From DATAXI01 sp963756185 (lineage in GTDB: Bacteria > Verrucomicrobiota > Verrucomicrobiia > Chthoniobacterales > Chthoniobacteraceae): a stretch of DNA of 64,000 nt. The position numbers and the translations under genes are program-made. A model generated the notes under the pieces. The model was not told the DNA's origin and did not search any database. It saw nothing but the letters and a program-made list of their open reading frames with translations. Position 1 is the stretch's first letter. Every line of letters begins with the position of its first letter. Where the stretch lies: positions 124,001 to 188,000 of the forward strand of contig CAVWMS010000001.1 of the NCBI GenBank assembly GCA_963756185.1. The letters run 5' to 3'. This document shows positions 55,126 through 62,253 of this stretch, one piece after another.

Positions 55126-55902
55126 CTAAAATAAAACGGATTGCAATGGCCCATTGACGGTATGGGACGCCCCGTCCGGCGGCGGTGTGTAATACTCAGG
55201 TGCTCCCAAAATTGCTTCCTTGCTCACATTCACAAATACCTTGGATTCTTCGGAACTGATTCGGTCGATTTGTTTCGGTGAAATCGCGATTTGCTTTCCC
55301 GCAAACCAATGGCCGGTCTCGACGACCAGGTGACAAATCGCCCAGCTTTCATCATCCATGATAAAGTCGGTAACGTGTCCGATCTTTCCGTCGCGGGTTT
55401 GGATGTGGTAGCCCTCGATCGCCTGTGTGCTTCGCAAATGCGGATTGCCGTCACTATGAGCGCGATCGCGTCGTTTCATTTCCTCATCCGGCATTTGGGA
55501 CATCGTCGGAACCACGGGAAATCCAACCGTGCCCGGCATCCCGGCCGCTCCCCAATAGGCCGGCCATCCGTAATAGCGATAATACTCCTCTTCATATTGC
55601 AGGGAGACCGGCTTGTGCGACTCGATCGGCGGACTCTCTTCGATTTGTTTCCGGGTCAGATTTACCGGCAGGCGATTCCCTTCCTGACGCAAACTCCCGA
55701 TCCCGATGGAACGAGGGGAGATGAGCACCAAACGCCCCGGAATCCAGGACCCTGTGTCCGCGACAAGATATCGGACCGTCCATTGTTGATCGTCAAAATA
55801 GAGGTCGGTCACATGGCCGATTTCGCCGTCTGAGGCCCGCAATTTGCCCCCATACAACTGCTTGATGCTTCGCAGCATGGAATGGTCGGTGGTGGTGTTC
55901 AT
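55126..55902 (-). CDS. Double PRC-barrel domain protein
   Basis: 258-aa protein starting at ATG 55902 (MNTTTDHSMLRSIKQLYGGK); the frame extends nine codons further but has no better site. Two PRC-barrel domains are visible: LRASDGEIGHVTDLYFDDQQ WTVRYLVADT near residues 20-60 and IQTRDGKIGHVTDFIMDDES WAICHLVVET near residues 170-210. A Tyr/Pro-rich linker lies between them (EEEYYRYYGWPAYWG). Each domain ends in a LISPRSI / AISPKQI strand. PRC-barrels mediate protein-protein contacts and are often stress induced in soil bacteria. First gene after leader D, head of an eight-gene run. Confidence 0.9.
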   Translation of the reverse strand: MNTTTDHSMLRSIKQLYGGKLRASDGEIGHVTDLYFDDQQWTVRYLVADTGSWIPGRLVLISPRSIGIGSLRQEGNRLPVNLTRKQIEESPPIESHKPVSLQYEEEYYRYYGWPAYWGAAGMPGTVGFPVVPTMSQMPDEEMKRRDRAHSDGNPHLRSTQAIEGYHIQTRDGKIGHVTDFIMDDESWAICHLVVETGHWFAGKQIAISPKQIDRISSEESKVFVNVSKEAILGAPEYYTPPPDGASHTVNGPLQSVLF

Positions 55903-55970
55903 GTCGCTTGCTATAGGGTGTCCGGGCAACGCGGGGCATTTCTCTCGTAATCACTCAGACTGGGATAAGC

Positions 55971-56110
55971 ATCGGGTCTTCTTGTCGGCCGGGCCAATAC
56001 CTCCACGGCGTCCTGCCGATAACCGCAGGCTATCGGCCTCGTCGAATCTCCATACGCAACCTCTGATCACTCGCTTCTTTGAGCCGAACTTTCCGATAGC
56101 TTTTGGCTAT
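55971..56110 (-). promoter_or_regulatory. Leader D: paired ATAG-N7-CTAT boxes between PRC-barrel operon and lysR
   Basis: On the minus strand, distal box ATAGCCAAAAGCTAT (56110-56096), 62 bp, proximal box ATAGCCTGCGGTTAT (56033-56019, one mismatch), ACGCCGTGGAGGTATTGG (56011-55994), exactly 17 bp, and CCCGATGCTTA (from 55976). The PRC-barrel start is 69 bp beyond. The distal box ends 23 bp before the lysR start on the other strand, the usual place for LysR autoregulation. Confidence 0.75.
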
Positions 56111-56133
56111 AGGGCGGGTAATGCTCACGGGAA

Positions 56134-57024
56134 ATGGAACTTCGCCACCTGCGCTATTTCGTCGCCGTCGCCGAAGACTTGAGCTTTACCAAAGCCGCCG
56201 CAAAGCTGCGCCTCGCCCAGCCATCGCTCACTCGGCAGGTGCGCAATCTCGAGGACGAAATCGGGGTGAAATTGCTCGACCGCTCAAACAATCGCGTCGC
56301 GCTCACCGAGGCTGGGGCCCTGTTTCTTTTCGACTCGAAAAAGCTGCTCTCCATGTGCGCCGAAAGCATTGCCGCCGTGCAGCGGATGAATCGGGGAGAA
56401 AGCTCCGACCTCAATATCGGCTACGTGGCCAACATTCATTTCGGATTGTTGCCGGCGACGCTCGGAGCTTTCAGAAAGCTCCAGCCGGACGTGGCGCTCA
56501 ACCTCTTCGATATGACCAGCGGCGAACAATTCCTCGCTCTCGATGCCCACAAGATCGACCTCGGCTTCGTCGGCCTCTCCCCCGCGCTCTCCGGCCACGT
56601 ATTGCTTTCGGAATGCGTGGCGCGCGACACCATGCTCGTCGCCCTCCCTACCGATCATCCGCTCGCAAAGAAGGCCAGGATCAGACTCGCCGACCTCGCG
56701 CCGCAGTTCTTCATCGGCATGTCCGCCAAAACCCATCCCGGCGCGCGCAAATGGCTCGCCGAAACCTGCCGGGCCGCCGGATTCACCGGAAGGATTTTGC
56801 AGGAGGCCGACAGCGAGGCCACCGTGATCCAGTTCGTCGCCGATGGCCTCGGTGTGGCGCTTTTGCCCGAGCAAATCACCGGCCTCCCTCATGAAGGCGT
56901 GGTCTTTCACCCCCTCGTTCCGCCGCTCTTGCGGGAATCCACCATCGCGTGGCGCGCCGACAATGTCTCAAAGCCGCTGCGAGATTACATCCAGATCGTC
57001 AAGGAGCTTTCCCTCGGCGCCTGA
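56134..57024 (+). CDS. LysR-type transcriptional regulator (BenM/CatM-like)
   Basis: 296-aa regulator. The ATG at 56134 follows CACGGGAA and gives MELRHLRYFVAVAEDLSFTK, the standard start. Winged HTH at residues 1-60 (KAAAKLRLAQPSLTRQVRNLEDEIGVKLLDR), linker helix to about 90, then the periplasmic-binding-like effector domain (LNIGYVANIHFGLLPATL, GFVGLSPALSGHVLL, VIQFVADGLGVALLPEQIT). The N-terminal text is close to BenM/CatM, whose sites are ATAC-N7-GTAT; the boxes in the adjacent leader are ATAG-N7-CTAT, a plausible variant. It lacks an OxyR-like pair of redox cysteines. Divergent from the PRC-barrel operon. Proposed master regulator of leaders A-D; the effector is unknown. Confidence 0.92.
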   Translation: MELRHLRYFVAVAEDLSFTKAAAKLRLAQPSLTRQVRNLEDEIGVKLLDRSNNRVALTEAGALFLFDSKKLLSMCAESIAAVQRMNRGESSDLNIGYVANIHFGLLPATLGAFRKLQPDVALNLFDMTSGEQFLALDAHKIDLGFVGLSPALSGHVLLSECVARDTMLVALPTDHPLAKKARIRLADLAPQFFIGMSAKTHPGARKWLAETCRAAGFTGRILQEADSEATVIQFVADGLGVALLPEQITGLPHEGVVFHPLVPPLLRESTIAWRADNVSKPLRDYIQIVKELSLGA

Positions 57025-57345
57025 CCGGTCACGCCGGGCCTAGTCCGCCCTTGTGGATGAATAAAGCTGGATTTATGGCTGCCGAATTCAACACCAAAAC
57101 GCTGAACATACGTCCCATGTCGTCCCATGAGCCCAATACGTCCCGTCATGAGCCGGTCCCCGCGCCGCGCTGACTGGAATATCAATCCGCCGGGTTACAA
57201 GCCCACCAATTGCTGACACTTCTTTTTGGTTCCCGTCTCTGATATAATGTTCGCCCCATGAGCGACAACTTTGAGCCACGTCTCGATATTCTTGCCATCA
57301 TCGAAATACGAAAGGGCGGCGCGACGAAGACCGGGGGCGGACACC
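57025..57345. other. Intergenic region with GTCCCAT repeats and a toxin-gene remnant
   Basis: No intact gene is visible. Bases 57112-57155 hold repeats of CGTCCCAT with variants. At 57258 an ATG opens MSDNFEPRLDIL, which resembles the first residues of AbiEii-type nucleotidyltransferase toxins that usually follow the antitoxin-like gene found next. The frame then turns into sequence without protein character. Read as a possible remnant. Confidence 0.35.
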
Positions 57346-57636
57346 ATGAAGCCAATCCCACTCAACGGAACGACGGAAGCGATTGCCCGTCGGGTCGTAT
57401 GGTTCGTGCCGCCCGCGGAAGCACTCGAAGAGCCAATCCGCTTCATGGCCTACGCGATGAAGCACGCCACGCATGACGATATGAAGGTGCTGCGGCATTA
57501 CGTGTCGGACGAAGATTTTCGCGAAGCGCTCGACAAAGCGCCGCCGGGCATCATCGACCCCCGTTCGTGGTCCTACTGGAATTCAGTGATGGGCCGCTAT
57601 CCAGCCCCGCCGCTGCCCAAGCGCACCTTTGGTTAA
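57346..57636 (+). CDS. Small protein resembling the partner of AbiEii-type toxins
   Basis: 96-aa protein. The ATG at 57346 gives MKPIPLNGTTEAIARRVVWF; a longer frame upstream has no supporting site. The sequence VPPAEALEEPIRFMAYAMKH, DMKVLRHYVSDEDFREALDK, APPGIIDPRSWSYWN and a Pro-rich tail matches, from memory, a family that normally sits directly upstream of a nucleotidyltransferase AbiEii/AbiGii-type toxin and is taken as its antitoxin. No toxin gene follows; downstream DNA is non-coding. So it is an orphan, perhaps left after loss of the toxin. The functional assignment rests on memory of the family context. Confidence 0.6.
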   Translation: MKPIPLNGTTEAIARRVVWFVPPAEALEEPIRFMAYAMKHATHDDMKVLRHYVSDEDFREALDKAPPGIIDPRSWSYWNSVMGRYPAPPLPKRTFG

Positions 57637-57840
57637 GTTCAGGGGCGAAGGCGGACCTTAAACGGTTTTCCTTGTTAGTTTCGCTTGAGCCAATCAAGGA
57701 GAACGGGTCCGGTACGGGCGCCATTGGATAATCCCGGGTTAGGCGGGTTTCGCGTCGGCGGCGACGTAGCTGCGGTAACCCTTCCGGGGATCGAAGGCCG
57801 TCCGCTCCTTTCGGATTGTGCCGCCATGGAAAACAAAGCT

Positions 57841-57864
57841 CCTTGTAATGAACGGATTACAAGG
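57841..57864. repeat. Perfect inverted repeat
   Basis: Nine-base arms CCTTGTAAT and ATTACAAGG around GAACGG. There is no T-tract and no adjacent gene end, so it is not an obvious terminator. Confidence 0.6.
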
Positions 57865-58220
57865 GCCTTAAAGGCGTCAAGCACGCGGCCTTGGAAACGG
57901 AGCAATGTATTTCCCGGCAGTGTGGTACCAGCCACAAGGTATCTCGAAGAGGCGAAAGATTCCCAAGCGGAAATGGGCTCATAGGTCCCATTCGTCCCAT
58001 GAGTCCCATAGGTCCCATCTCCCCAAGCCGCATCCAAAGACGGGCGCCAGCCTCGCATACCTCCGCACCCTCGATTAAATCCTCCCAAGAATTCGCTAAC
58101 CACCGCGACACCCATCTTGCTACGCTGGCCGAATGCCGCCCGCAATTCACCGCGAAATCGCAACCTCCGCCCCCTTTTCTCGACCCAACCAAACACCCTG
58201 CCATGCAAATATGCGCAGTC

Positions 58221-58280
58221 GAGCAATCAAGGTCAATCAAGGTCAATCAAGGTCAATCAAGGTCAATCAAGGTGAATCAA
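58221..58280. repeat. Tandem array of the 10-mer GGTCAATCAA
   Basis: Four perfect copies (58231-58270) flanked by one imperfect copy on each side (GAGCAATCAA and GGTGAATCAA). There are no spacers, so it is a simple tandem repeat and likely variable in copy number. Confidence 0.9.
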
Positions 58281-58362
58281 GCCATTCTCACCCCCGTTGA
58301 ACCGCAGGCCTCTCAAACCTCATCCCGCTCTTTTCAAAAAAGATCTCAAGCCGTCGGAAAAC

Positions 58363-58394
58363 AAAAAACCCCCGCAAACGCGTGTTTGCGAGGG
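58363..58394 (-). terminator. Intrinsic terminator downstream of tRNA-like fragment
   Basis: On the minus strand CCCTCGCAAAC, a 4-base loop, GTTTGCGGGGG and then TTTTTT. A strong classic terminator that would end a minus-strand transcript such as the tRNA relic next to it. Confidence 0.75.
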
Positions 58395-58402
58395 CCTTAA
58401 AT

Positions 58403-58440
58403 TGGTTCCGGGGGCTGGATTTGAACCTGCGATCCCGCCA
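58403..58440 (-). other. tRNA-like 3' fragment
   Basis: On the minus strand the sequence ends GCAGGTTCAAATCCAGC CCCCGGA A CCA, that is a T-arm with the standard TTCAAAT loop, an acceptor strand, a discriminator and encoded CCA. One T-stem pair is mismatched and no matching 5' acceptor (TCCGGGG) or clear anticodon arm is found upstream, so this is a relic or attachment-site-like remnant, not a working tRNA. Confidence 0.4.
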
Positions 58441-58574
58441 TTACGGGATTACGACCCTGGTTTCGGGAGGCCGGTCAGTGTATAGTGCCCTCAACCCCCC
58501 CTTCCGACGCTCCGCGCCCCCGGGAAGCGATTGGGAAATTTTGGCGTGGAATGTGCTCAAAACTTCTGAAGGTT

Positions 58575-59627
58575 ATGAAAATTTCGGCTCGCCATTTTTA
58601 TGTGATGGTTCTTTTTCTCGCCGGGTTAACCTCGGTGCGGCAGTGCTGGGGTCAGAGCGGCGGTGTGTCGACTCCATTCGGGTTTGTGCAGGAAACCCTG
58701 ACGCCCTCCGCCGACGGCACCAACCGGGCGTTCAGCGTCATCAGTTTTCCAATGCACCAAACGCCCCTCTACGTCGGGCTGGTGTCCACCGCCACGAACA
58801 ACACCATCACATTTAGCGGCGCCATCCCTTCCGGCCTGACGGCCAGCCCGTACATGGTGCATGTGGAAAGCTCTTCCAATGCGGTGGCCACGGGACAAAC
58901 CTTTTTCATCACGGCCTCGACCTCGAATGGGGTAACGGTGGCCTCCTCGGCCGTTCCAGTGCAATCCTTATTGACCACGAATGATCGGGTGGCGATTCGC
59001 GCGGCGGAAACGCTGGGATCGATATTTGGATCGACCAATTCCACGGTGCTCCTGCAAGGCGGCCAAACCGCGGCAGCCGCCGACATGGTCTATGTATGGA
59101 ATGGTGACGGTTATGATTCGTATTATTACATACCGTCGTGGGGCTGGGTGGAGGACGGGGACCCAAACTTTACCGTGCAGAACAATCTGGCGTTTTATCC
59201 GGATGAGGGAGTGATGGTGGGCAGGATTTCGACCAATGCGCTGCCGGTCTCCTATGCCACATCGGTGGGAACGGTGGCGACCAACGCCCAGAAGGCCCTT
59301 GTCAATGCACCGGGGACTACGTTCATTTCAAACCCGCTGCCGATACCGGTGACTCTTTCGCAATTTGGCTTTACCAACAGCCCGTCGTGGATGGAGGGCA
59401 GGAGTTCCGGCGGCTCAGACCTGGTGTACCTCTACCAGGGAGCGGACTGGCAGGCCTATTATTATCTTTCCGGGTATGGATGGGTGGAGGATGGCGATCC
59501 GACCTTCACCCTGCAAACCAACACGCTCATCCCCGCCGCAAGCGCAATGCTGGTGCTGCGTCATGAGACTGTCTCCGCATCCAACGCTTACATACCGATC
59601 CCGCTGGAATATACCCCGCCGGATTGA
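58575..59627 (+). CDS. TIGR02597-like secreted protein
   Basis: 350-aa protein starting at ATG 58575 after GAAGGTT; the signal peptide is MKISARHFYVMVLFLAGLTS and onward to WGQSGG. The body reads SFPMHQTPLYVGLVSTATNN, LTASPYMVHVESSSNAVATG, QTFFITASTSNGVTV, RAAETLGSIFGSTNS, then paired modules ADMVYVWNGDGYDSYYY and SDLVYLYQGADWQAYYY, each followed by GWVEDGDP. This order matches the Verrucomicrobiota paralogous family modelled as TIGR02597. No sorting tail is present. The next gene (PEP-CTERM) starts 33 bp later, so the pair may be co-transcribed. Extracellular; function unknown. Confidence 0.78.
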   Translation: MKISARHFYVMVLFLAGLTSVRQCWGQSGGVSTPFGFVQETLTPSADGTNRAFSVISFPMHQTPLYVGLVSTATNNTITFSGAIPSGLTASPYMVHVESSSNAVATGQTFFITASTSNGVTVASSAVPVQSLLTTNDRVAIRAAETLGSIFGSTNSTVLLQGGQTAAAADMVYVWNGDGYDSYYYIPSWGWVEDGDPNFTVQNNLAFYPDEGVMVGRISTNALPVSYATSVGTVATNAQKALVNAPGTTFISNPLPIPVTLSQFGFTNSPSWMEGRSSGGSDLVYLYQGADWQAYYYLSGYGWVEDGDPTFTLQTNTLIPAASAMLVLRHETVSASNAYIPIPLEYTPPD

Positions 59628-59660
59628 CAACCTGACGGGAGTCGGGAGAGTAACGAGGAA

Positions 59661-60356
59661 ATGAAACGGATCTTCTGCATCCTGGGCTGTCTCGCCATCG
59701 CGGCTGCGACGGCTCGCGCCGACCAGACAATCCAATTAATTTGGTCCTATAATTTCCCAGGCACCTATTTTCAGATATACGGCCCTGACGGAGTGACTCC
59801 CCTGGACGGTGCTGGAACGGGCCCCGGTGGAAGCGGATTCGTGCTCCAGTTGGGTTATTACTCGGCGGCGACGGTTGGCGACCCCTTTGCCGGGATGTGG
59901 GTCCCGGTATTTGGCCCCGGGACCTCGAACAGCCTCTTTTCCACCGCGGGCATGGGTGATGGCACGGCGGCCACGGGAACCAATATCAACTTCTCGTTCG
60001 ACGGCACGATCGATTCGGGCGTTCCAAGCACCGAAACGGGAATTCCAGCGGCCGGCCAGATCATGAGCATCCGCTACTACAATTCTTACTCACTGAGCGG
60101 GACCGACGCGGCCACTTATTACGGAGCCGTGTCCGATGATTCCTGGACGTGGGTTTCGCCGGCCGATCCCGCCCCGCCAGGGATGTCGTTCAGTTTGCTC
60201 GATCCCGATGTGGTGTATCAAGGAGGCGTCTTGCAGCCGGAGACCAATCTTCTCTATACCGCAGTCCCCGAACCTTCCGCCGGCATATTAATCGTGTGCG
60301 CCACAGCCATGGGCGGAATGGCTCGGAAGCGCTTGAAAATGCGAGCGGCCCGTTGA
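59661..60356 (+). CDS. PEP-CTERM sorting-domain protein
   Basis: 231-aa exported protein with GAGGAA directly before ATG 59661. The signal peptide is MKRIFCILGCLAIAAATARA. The central region is Gly/Thr/Ser-rich and beta-type (YFQIYGPDGVTPLDGAGTG, FSFDGTIDSGVPSTETG). The C-terminal PEP-CTERM signal is VPEPSAGILIVCATAMGGMA followed by RKRLKMRAAR. It is a substrate type for an exosortase not present in this window. It lies 33 bp behind the TIGR02597-like gene and converges on the VPDSG-type gene. Function unknown. Confidence 0.82.
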   Translation: MKRIFCILGCLAIAAATARADQTIQLIWSYNFPGTYFQIYGPDGVTPLDGAGTGPGGSGFVLQLGYYSAATVGDPFAGMWVPVFGPGTSNSLFSTAGMGDGTAATGTNINFSFDGTIDSGVPSTETGIPAAGQIMSIRYYNSYSLSGTDAATYYGAVSDDSWTWVSPADPAPPGMSFSLLDPDVVYQGGVLQPETNLLYTAVPEPSAGILIVCATAMGGMARKRLKMRAAR

Positions 60357-60394
60357 CCAAAGGCGGCTGCCCGCCGCCTGAACTTCGGCCCCGC

Positions 60395-61090
60395 TCAGAC
60401 CGTCCCAACCCGGCGCCTGTTTTGAATCAACCCCGCACCAGCCAATCCGAGGAACGTCATGCCCAAAAGCGCGAGCGTCGAGCCGCCGTCGGGCACCGAT
60501 TGGACAACGTAATCCTGGCCCGGTCCGGTAAGACCCACCAGATTTGCTCCCGGGCCGGTGTAGGTTGCCAGATCGGCGAGGAGCGTCGAGGCTCCGTAAT
60601 CATTGCCGTAGACGGTGAAGTCCTCGCTTGGAACCGTGCCCGCCACAACCTCCCAGATCGCGATTTGCAACGCCGCCGCCGTCTGGGCGTTACTCAAAGC
60701 AGCCGTATAGTTCATCGCCCAGAGGTCGCTGATCTCCTGCGCCGCGCTGGCCCCCATGCCGGAATAAGTCGGATCACCCGGAGGAGCTTTCGGAGCATCG
60801 GCCAGATTCACCACATTGTACGTCAACGGGCTGCTGCTGCTGAAGTGGAAAGGATCGATGCAGAATCCGTTGGTCGTGACACCATTGACGGAAATCTGGG
60901 TCACCCCGGCGTAGACCTCGATGGGATTGTCGTTGTTGATCGCCTGATCGGATATATCGACGATCTCAGTCGGATCGGTTCCAAGCTCAGCGACCGTGAC
61001 CGTTGTCGCCTTCGCCGAAAAACCGGCTGGCAGCAGAATGGCGAAGGCAAGCGCGATCGTAAAAAGCGGGCGTGAAGCTAAAGTATGCAC
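60395..61090 (-). CDS. VPDSG-CTERM-type exported protein
   Basis: 231-aa protein; the start is GTG at 61090 (MHTLASRPLFTIALAFAILL), a good signal peptide ending FSAKATT. The body (VYAGVTQISVNGVTTNGFCI, ALQIAIWEVVAGTVPSEDFT) resembles the thioester-like or choice-of-anchor domains of exported Verrucomicrobiota proteins. The tail VPDGGSTLALLGMTFLGLAG then QNRRR is the VPDSG variant of the PEP-CTERM signal, which has its own sortase subtype. Having VPEP and VPDGG tails side by side suggests two sorting routes in this organism. Function unknown. Confidence 0.8.
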   Translation of the reverse strand: MHTLASRPLFTIALAFAILLPAGFSAKATTVTVAELGTDPTEIVDISDQAINNDNPIEVYAGVTQISVNGVTTNGFCIDPFHFSSSSPLTYNVVNLADAPKAPPGDPTYSGMGASAAQEISDLWAMNYTAALSNAQTAAALQIAIWEVVAGTVPSEDFTVYGNDYGASTLLADLATYTGPGANLVGLTGPGQDYVVQSVPDGGSTLALLGMTFLGLAGAGLIQNRRRVGTV

Positions 61091-61422
61091 GGAAAGACTG
61101 GATAGCAGGTCGTATACCTGATATTATAAGGGTCTGAACCCCAGTGAATTATAAAGATCATTCAATTTATGAAAATTAGAAACTGTAAGGATTTCCGACG
61201 TTCGCCAACCGAGCCGGGATAAGCACGCACTGTCTGGAACCTGGCGCCCAGAGAACCGCTGAATCGACTACGGCGCACTCTTCGTCGGGCCGGCAAAAGC
61301 AACAAAAGTATCGAAAGCCGGATCCTCCCATTTCTTGGAAGCAGGATTCCTGACGTTAAGCTATCCTACTTACGGGAAAGTCCCCAGAATCAAGGGCTTA
61401 GATAATGCTTGCAGTATAGGTT
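61091..61422. other. Divergent intergenic region
   Basis: 332 bp between the VPDSG-type gene (minus) and the fibronectin-type gene (plus). The first 90 bp are AT-rich (TTATAA twice, CAATTTATG), unlike the GC-rich surroundings, and presumably hold the divergent promoters. I see no operator, riboswitch or terminator that I could defend. Confidence 0.4.
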
Positions 61423-62253
61423 ATGGAAAGCATTTCACGCCCGCAAGGGTCCCCCTGGCGCTGGGCCGTGGCAGCGTTCATATTCTTGATTCCAGGGGTG
61501 GGCATTGCTCAAGCCGGGAGCGTCACCCTCTCGTGGGACGCCAGCACCGGCAGCAATGTGGCCGGTTATCTGATCTATTACGGCACCTCGAGCGGTGAGT
61601 ACAATCAGTCCACAAACGTCGGCCTGGTGACATCGGATACGGTTTCCAGCCTTAAGCCGGCCACCACGTATTATTCGGTTGTGGCGGCCTATAATTCCGC
61701 CGGCGAACCCGGCCCGTACTCGAACCAGATTTCCTTCACCACGGCGCCGGCGCCGGCCGTGAGCGTGACAAGCCCGACAAATGGGACCACTGTCGCGGGG
61801 CCCACGGCGCTGCTTTTGAGCGCCTCGGCAAGCGAAGTCAGCGGCACGGTCAGCTACGTCCAATTCTACAGCGGCTCGACCTACCTCGGAGAGGCGACCG
61901 CCAAGCCGTACACGCTTGCCTGGAACAATATTCCCGCCGGCGCCTATAGCGTTACGGCAACGGCGTTCGACACCGCGGGCAACTCGACGGTAAGCACCCC
62001 GGTCGGCGTCACCGTCGCCTTGGAAGCGCCCGCGGCGGGCGCGATACAATTGCAGCCGAACGGGAGTTGCACGTTCGCGGTCACCAGCGGGTCTGCCGGC
62101 GCCAGCCAGACCTACGACGTTTGGACATCGAGTGACCTCGTAAACTGGACCCTTCTGCAAACCGCTGCCACCACGACGGGCACATTCACTATCACGGACA
62201 CCTCGACCGTGGGCGCCCAAAGCCGCTTCTATACGGTATCCGCGGCGCAGTAA
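61423..62253 (+). CDS. Secreted fibronectin type III / Ig-like protein
   Basis: 276-aa exported protein: signal-anchor (WRWAVAAFIFLIPGVGIAQA), a fibronectin type III domain at about residues 30-108 (VTLSWDASTGSNVAGYLIYY and SSLKPATTYYSVVAAYNSAG), an Ig-like Big_9-type domain at about 110-198 (SVTSPTNGTTVAGPTALLLS and YVQFYSGSTYLGEATAKPYT), and a C-terminal beta domain common in Verrucomicrobiota (YDVWTSSDLVNWTLLQTA). It has no sorting tail. Its stop directly abuts the stop of the converging TPR gene. Likely a matrix or adhesion protein. Confidence 0.82.
   Translation: MESISRPQGSPWRWAVAAFIFLIPGVGIAQAGSVTLSWDASTGSNVAGYLIYYGTSSGEYNQSTNVGLVTSDTVSSLKPATTYYSVVAAYNSAGEPGPYSNQISFTTAPAPAVSVTSPTNGTTVAGPTALLLSASASEVSGTVSYVQFYSGSTYLGEATAKPYTLAWNNIPAGAYSVTATAFDTAGNSTVSTPVGVTVALEAPAAGAIQLQPNGSCTFAVTSGSAGASQTYDVWTSSDLVNWTLLQTAATTTGTFTITDTSTVGAQSRFYTVSAAQ

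Larger units (their letters stand above)
57637..58574. other. Repeat-rich non-coding region
   Basis: 938 bp without a convincing gene; open frames on both strands have no protein character. It contains a perfect hairpin CCTTGTAAT / ATTACAAGG (57841-57864), a run of GTCCCAT-type repeats (about 57985-58020), a 10-bp tandem array (58221-58280), a minus-strand terminator (58363-58394) and a tRNA-like 3' fragment (58403-58440). It separates the stress island from the secreted-protein cluster. Confidence 0.6.

Noticed and set aside
44121..56110. OxyR sites, suggested by the ATAG-N7-CTAT pattern
   Set aside because: OxyR sites are four tightly spaced repeats, whereas these are single palindromes 60-62 bp apart, and the local LysR protein lacks OxyR-like redox cysteines.
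44121..56110. Small transposable (MITE-like) elements explaining the repeated leaders
   Set aside because: There are no terminal repeats or target duplications, sequence between the boxes is not conserved while spacing is, and each copy sits in the same orientation directly before a gene.
57675..58246. Minus-strand open frames in the repeat-rich region
   Set aside because: Their composition follows GTCCCAT repeats and the tandem array; no ribosome site or domain.
58221..58280. CRISPR array
   Set aside because: The unit is 10 bp with no spacers and no cas genes are near.
58297..58485. Small protein containing GAGFEPAIPPLRDYDPG
   Set aside because: This peptide type is a known artefact of reading a tRNA-like sequence backwards; the DNA is the tRNA relic.
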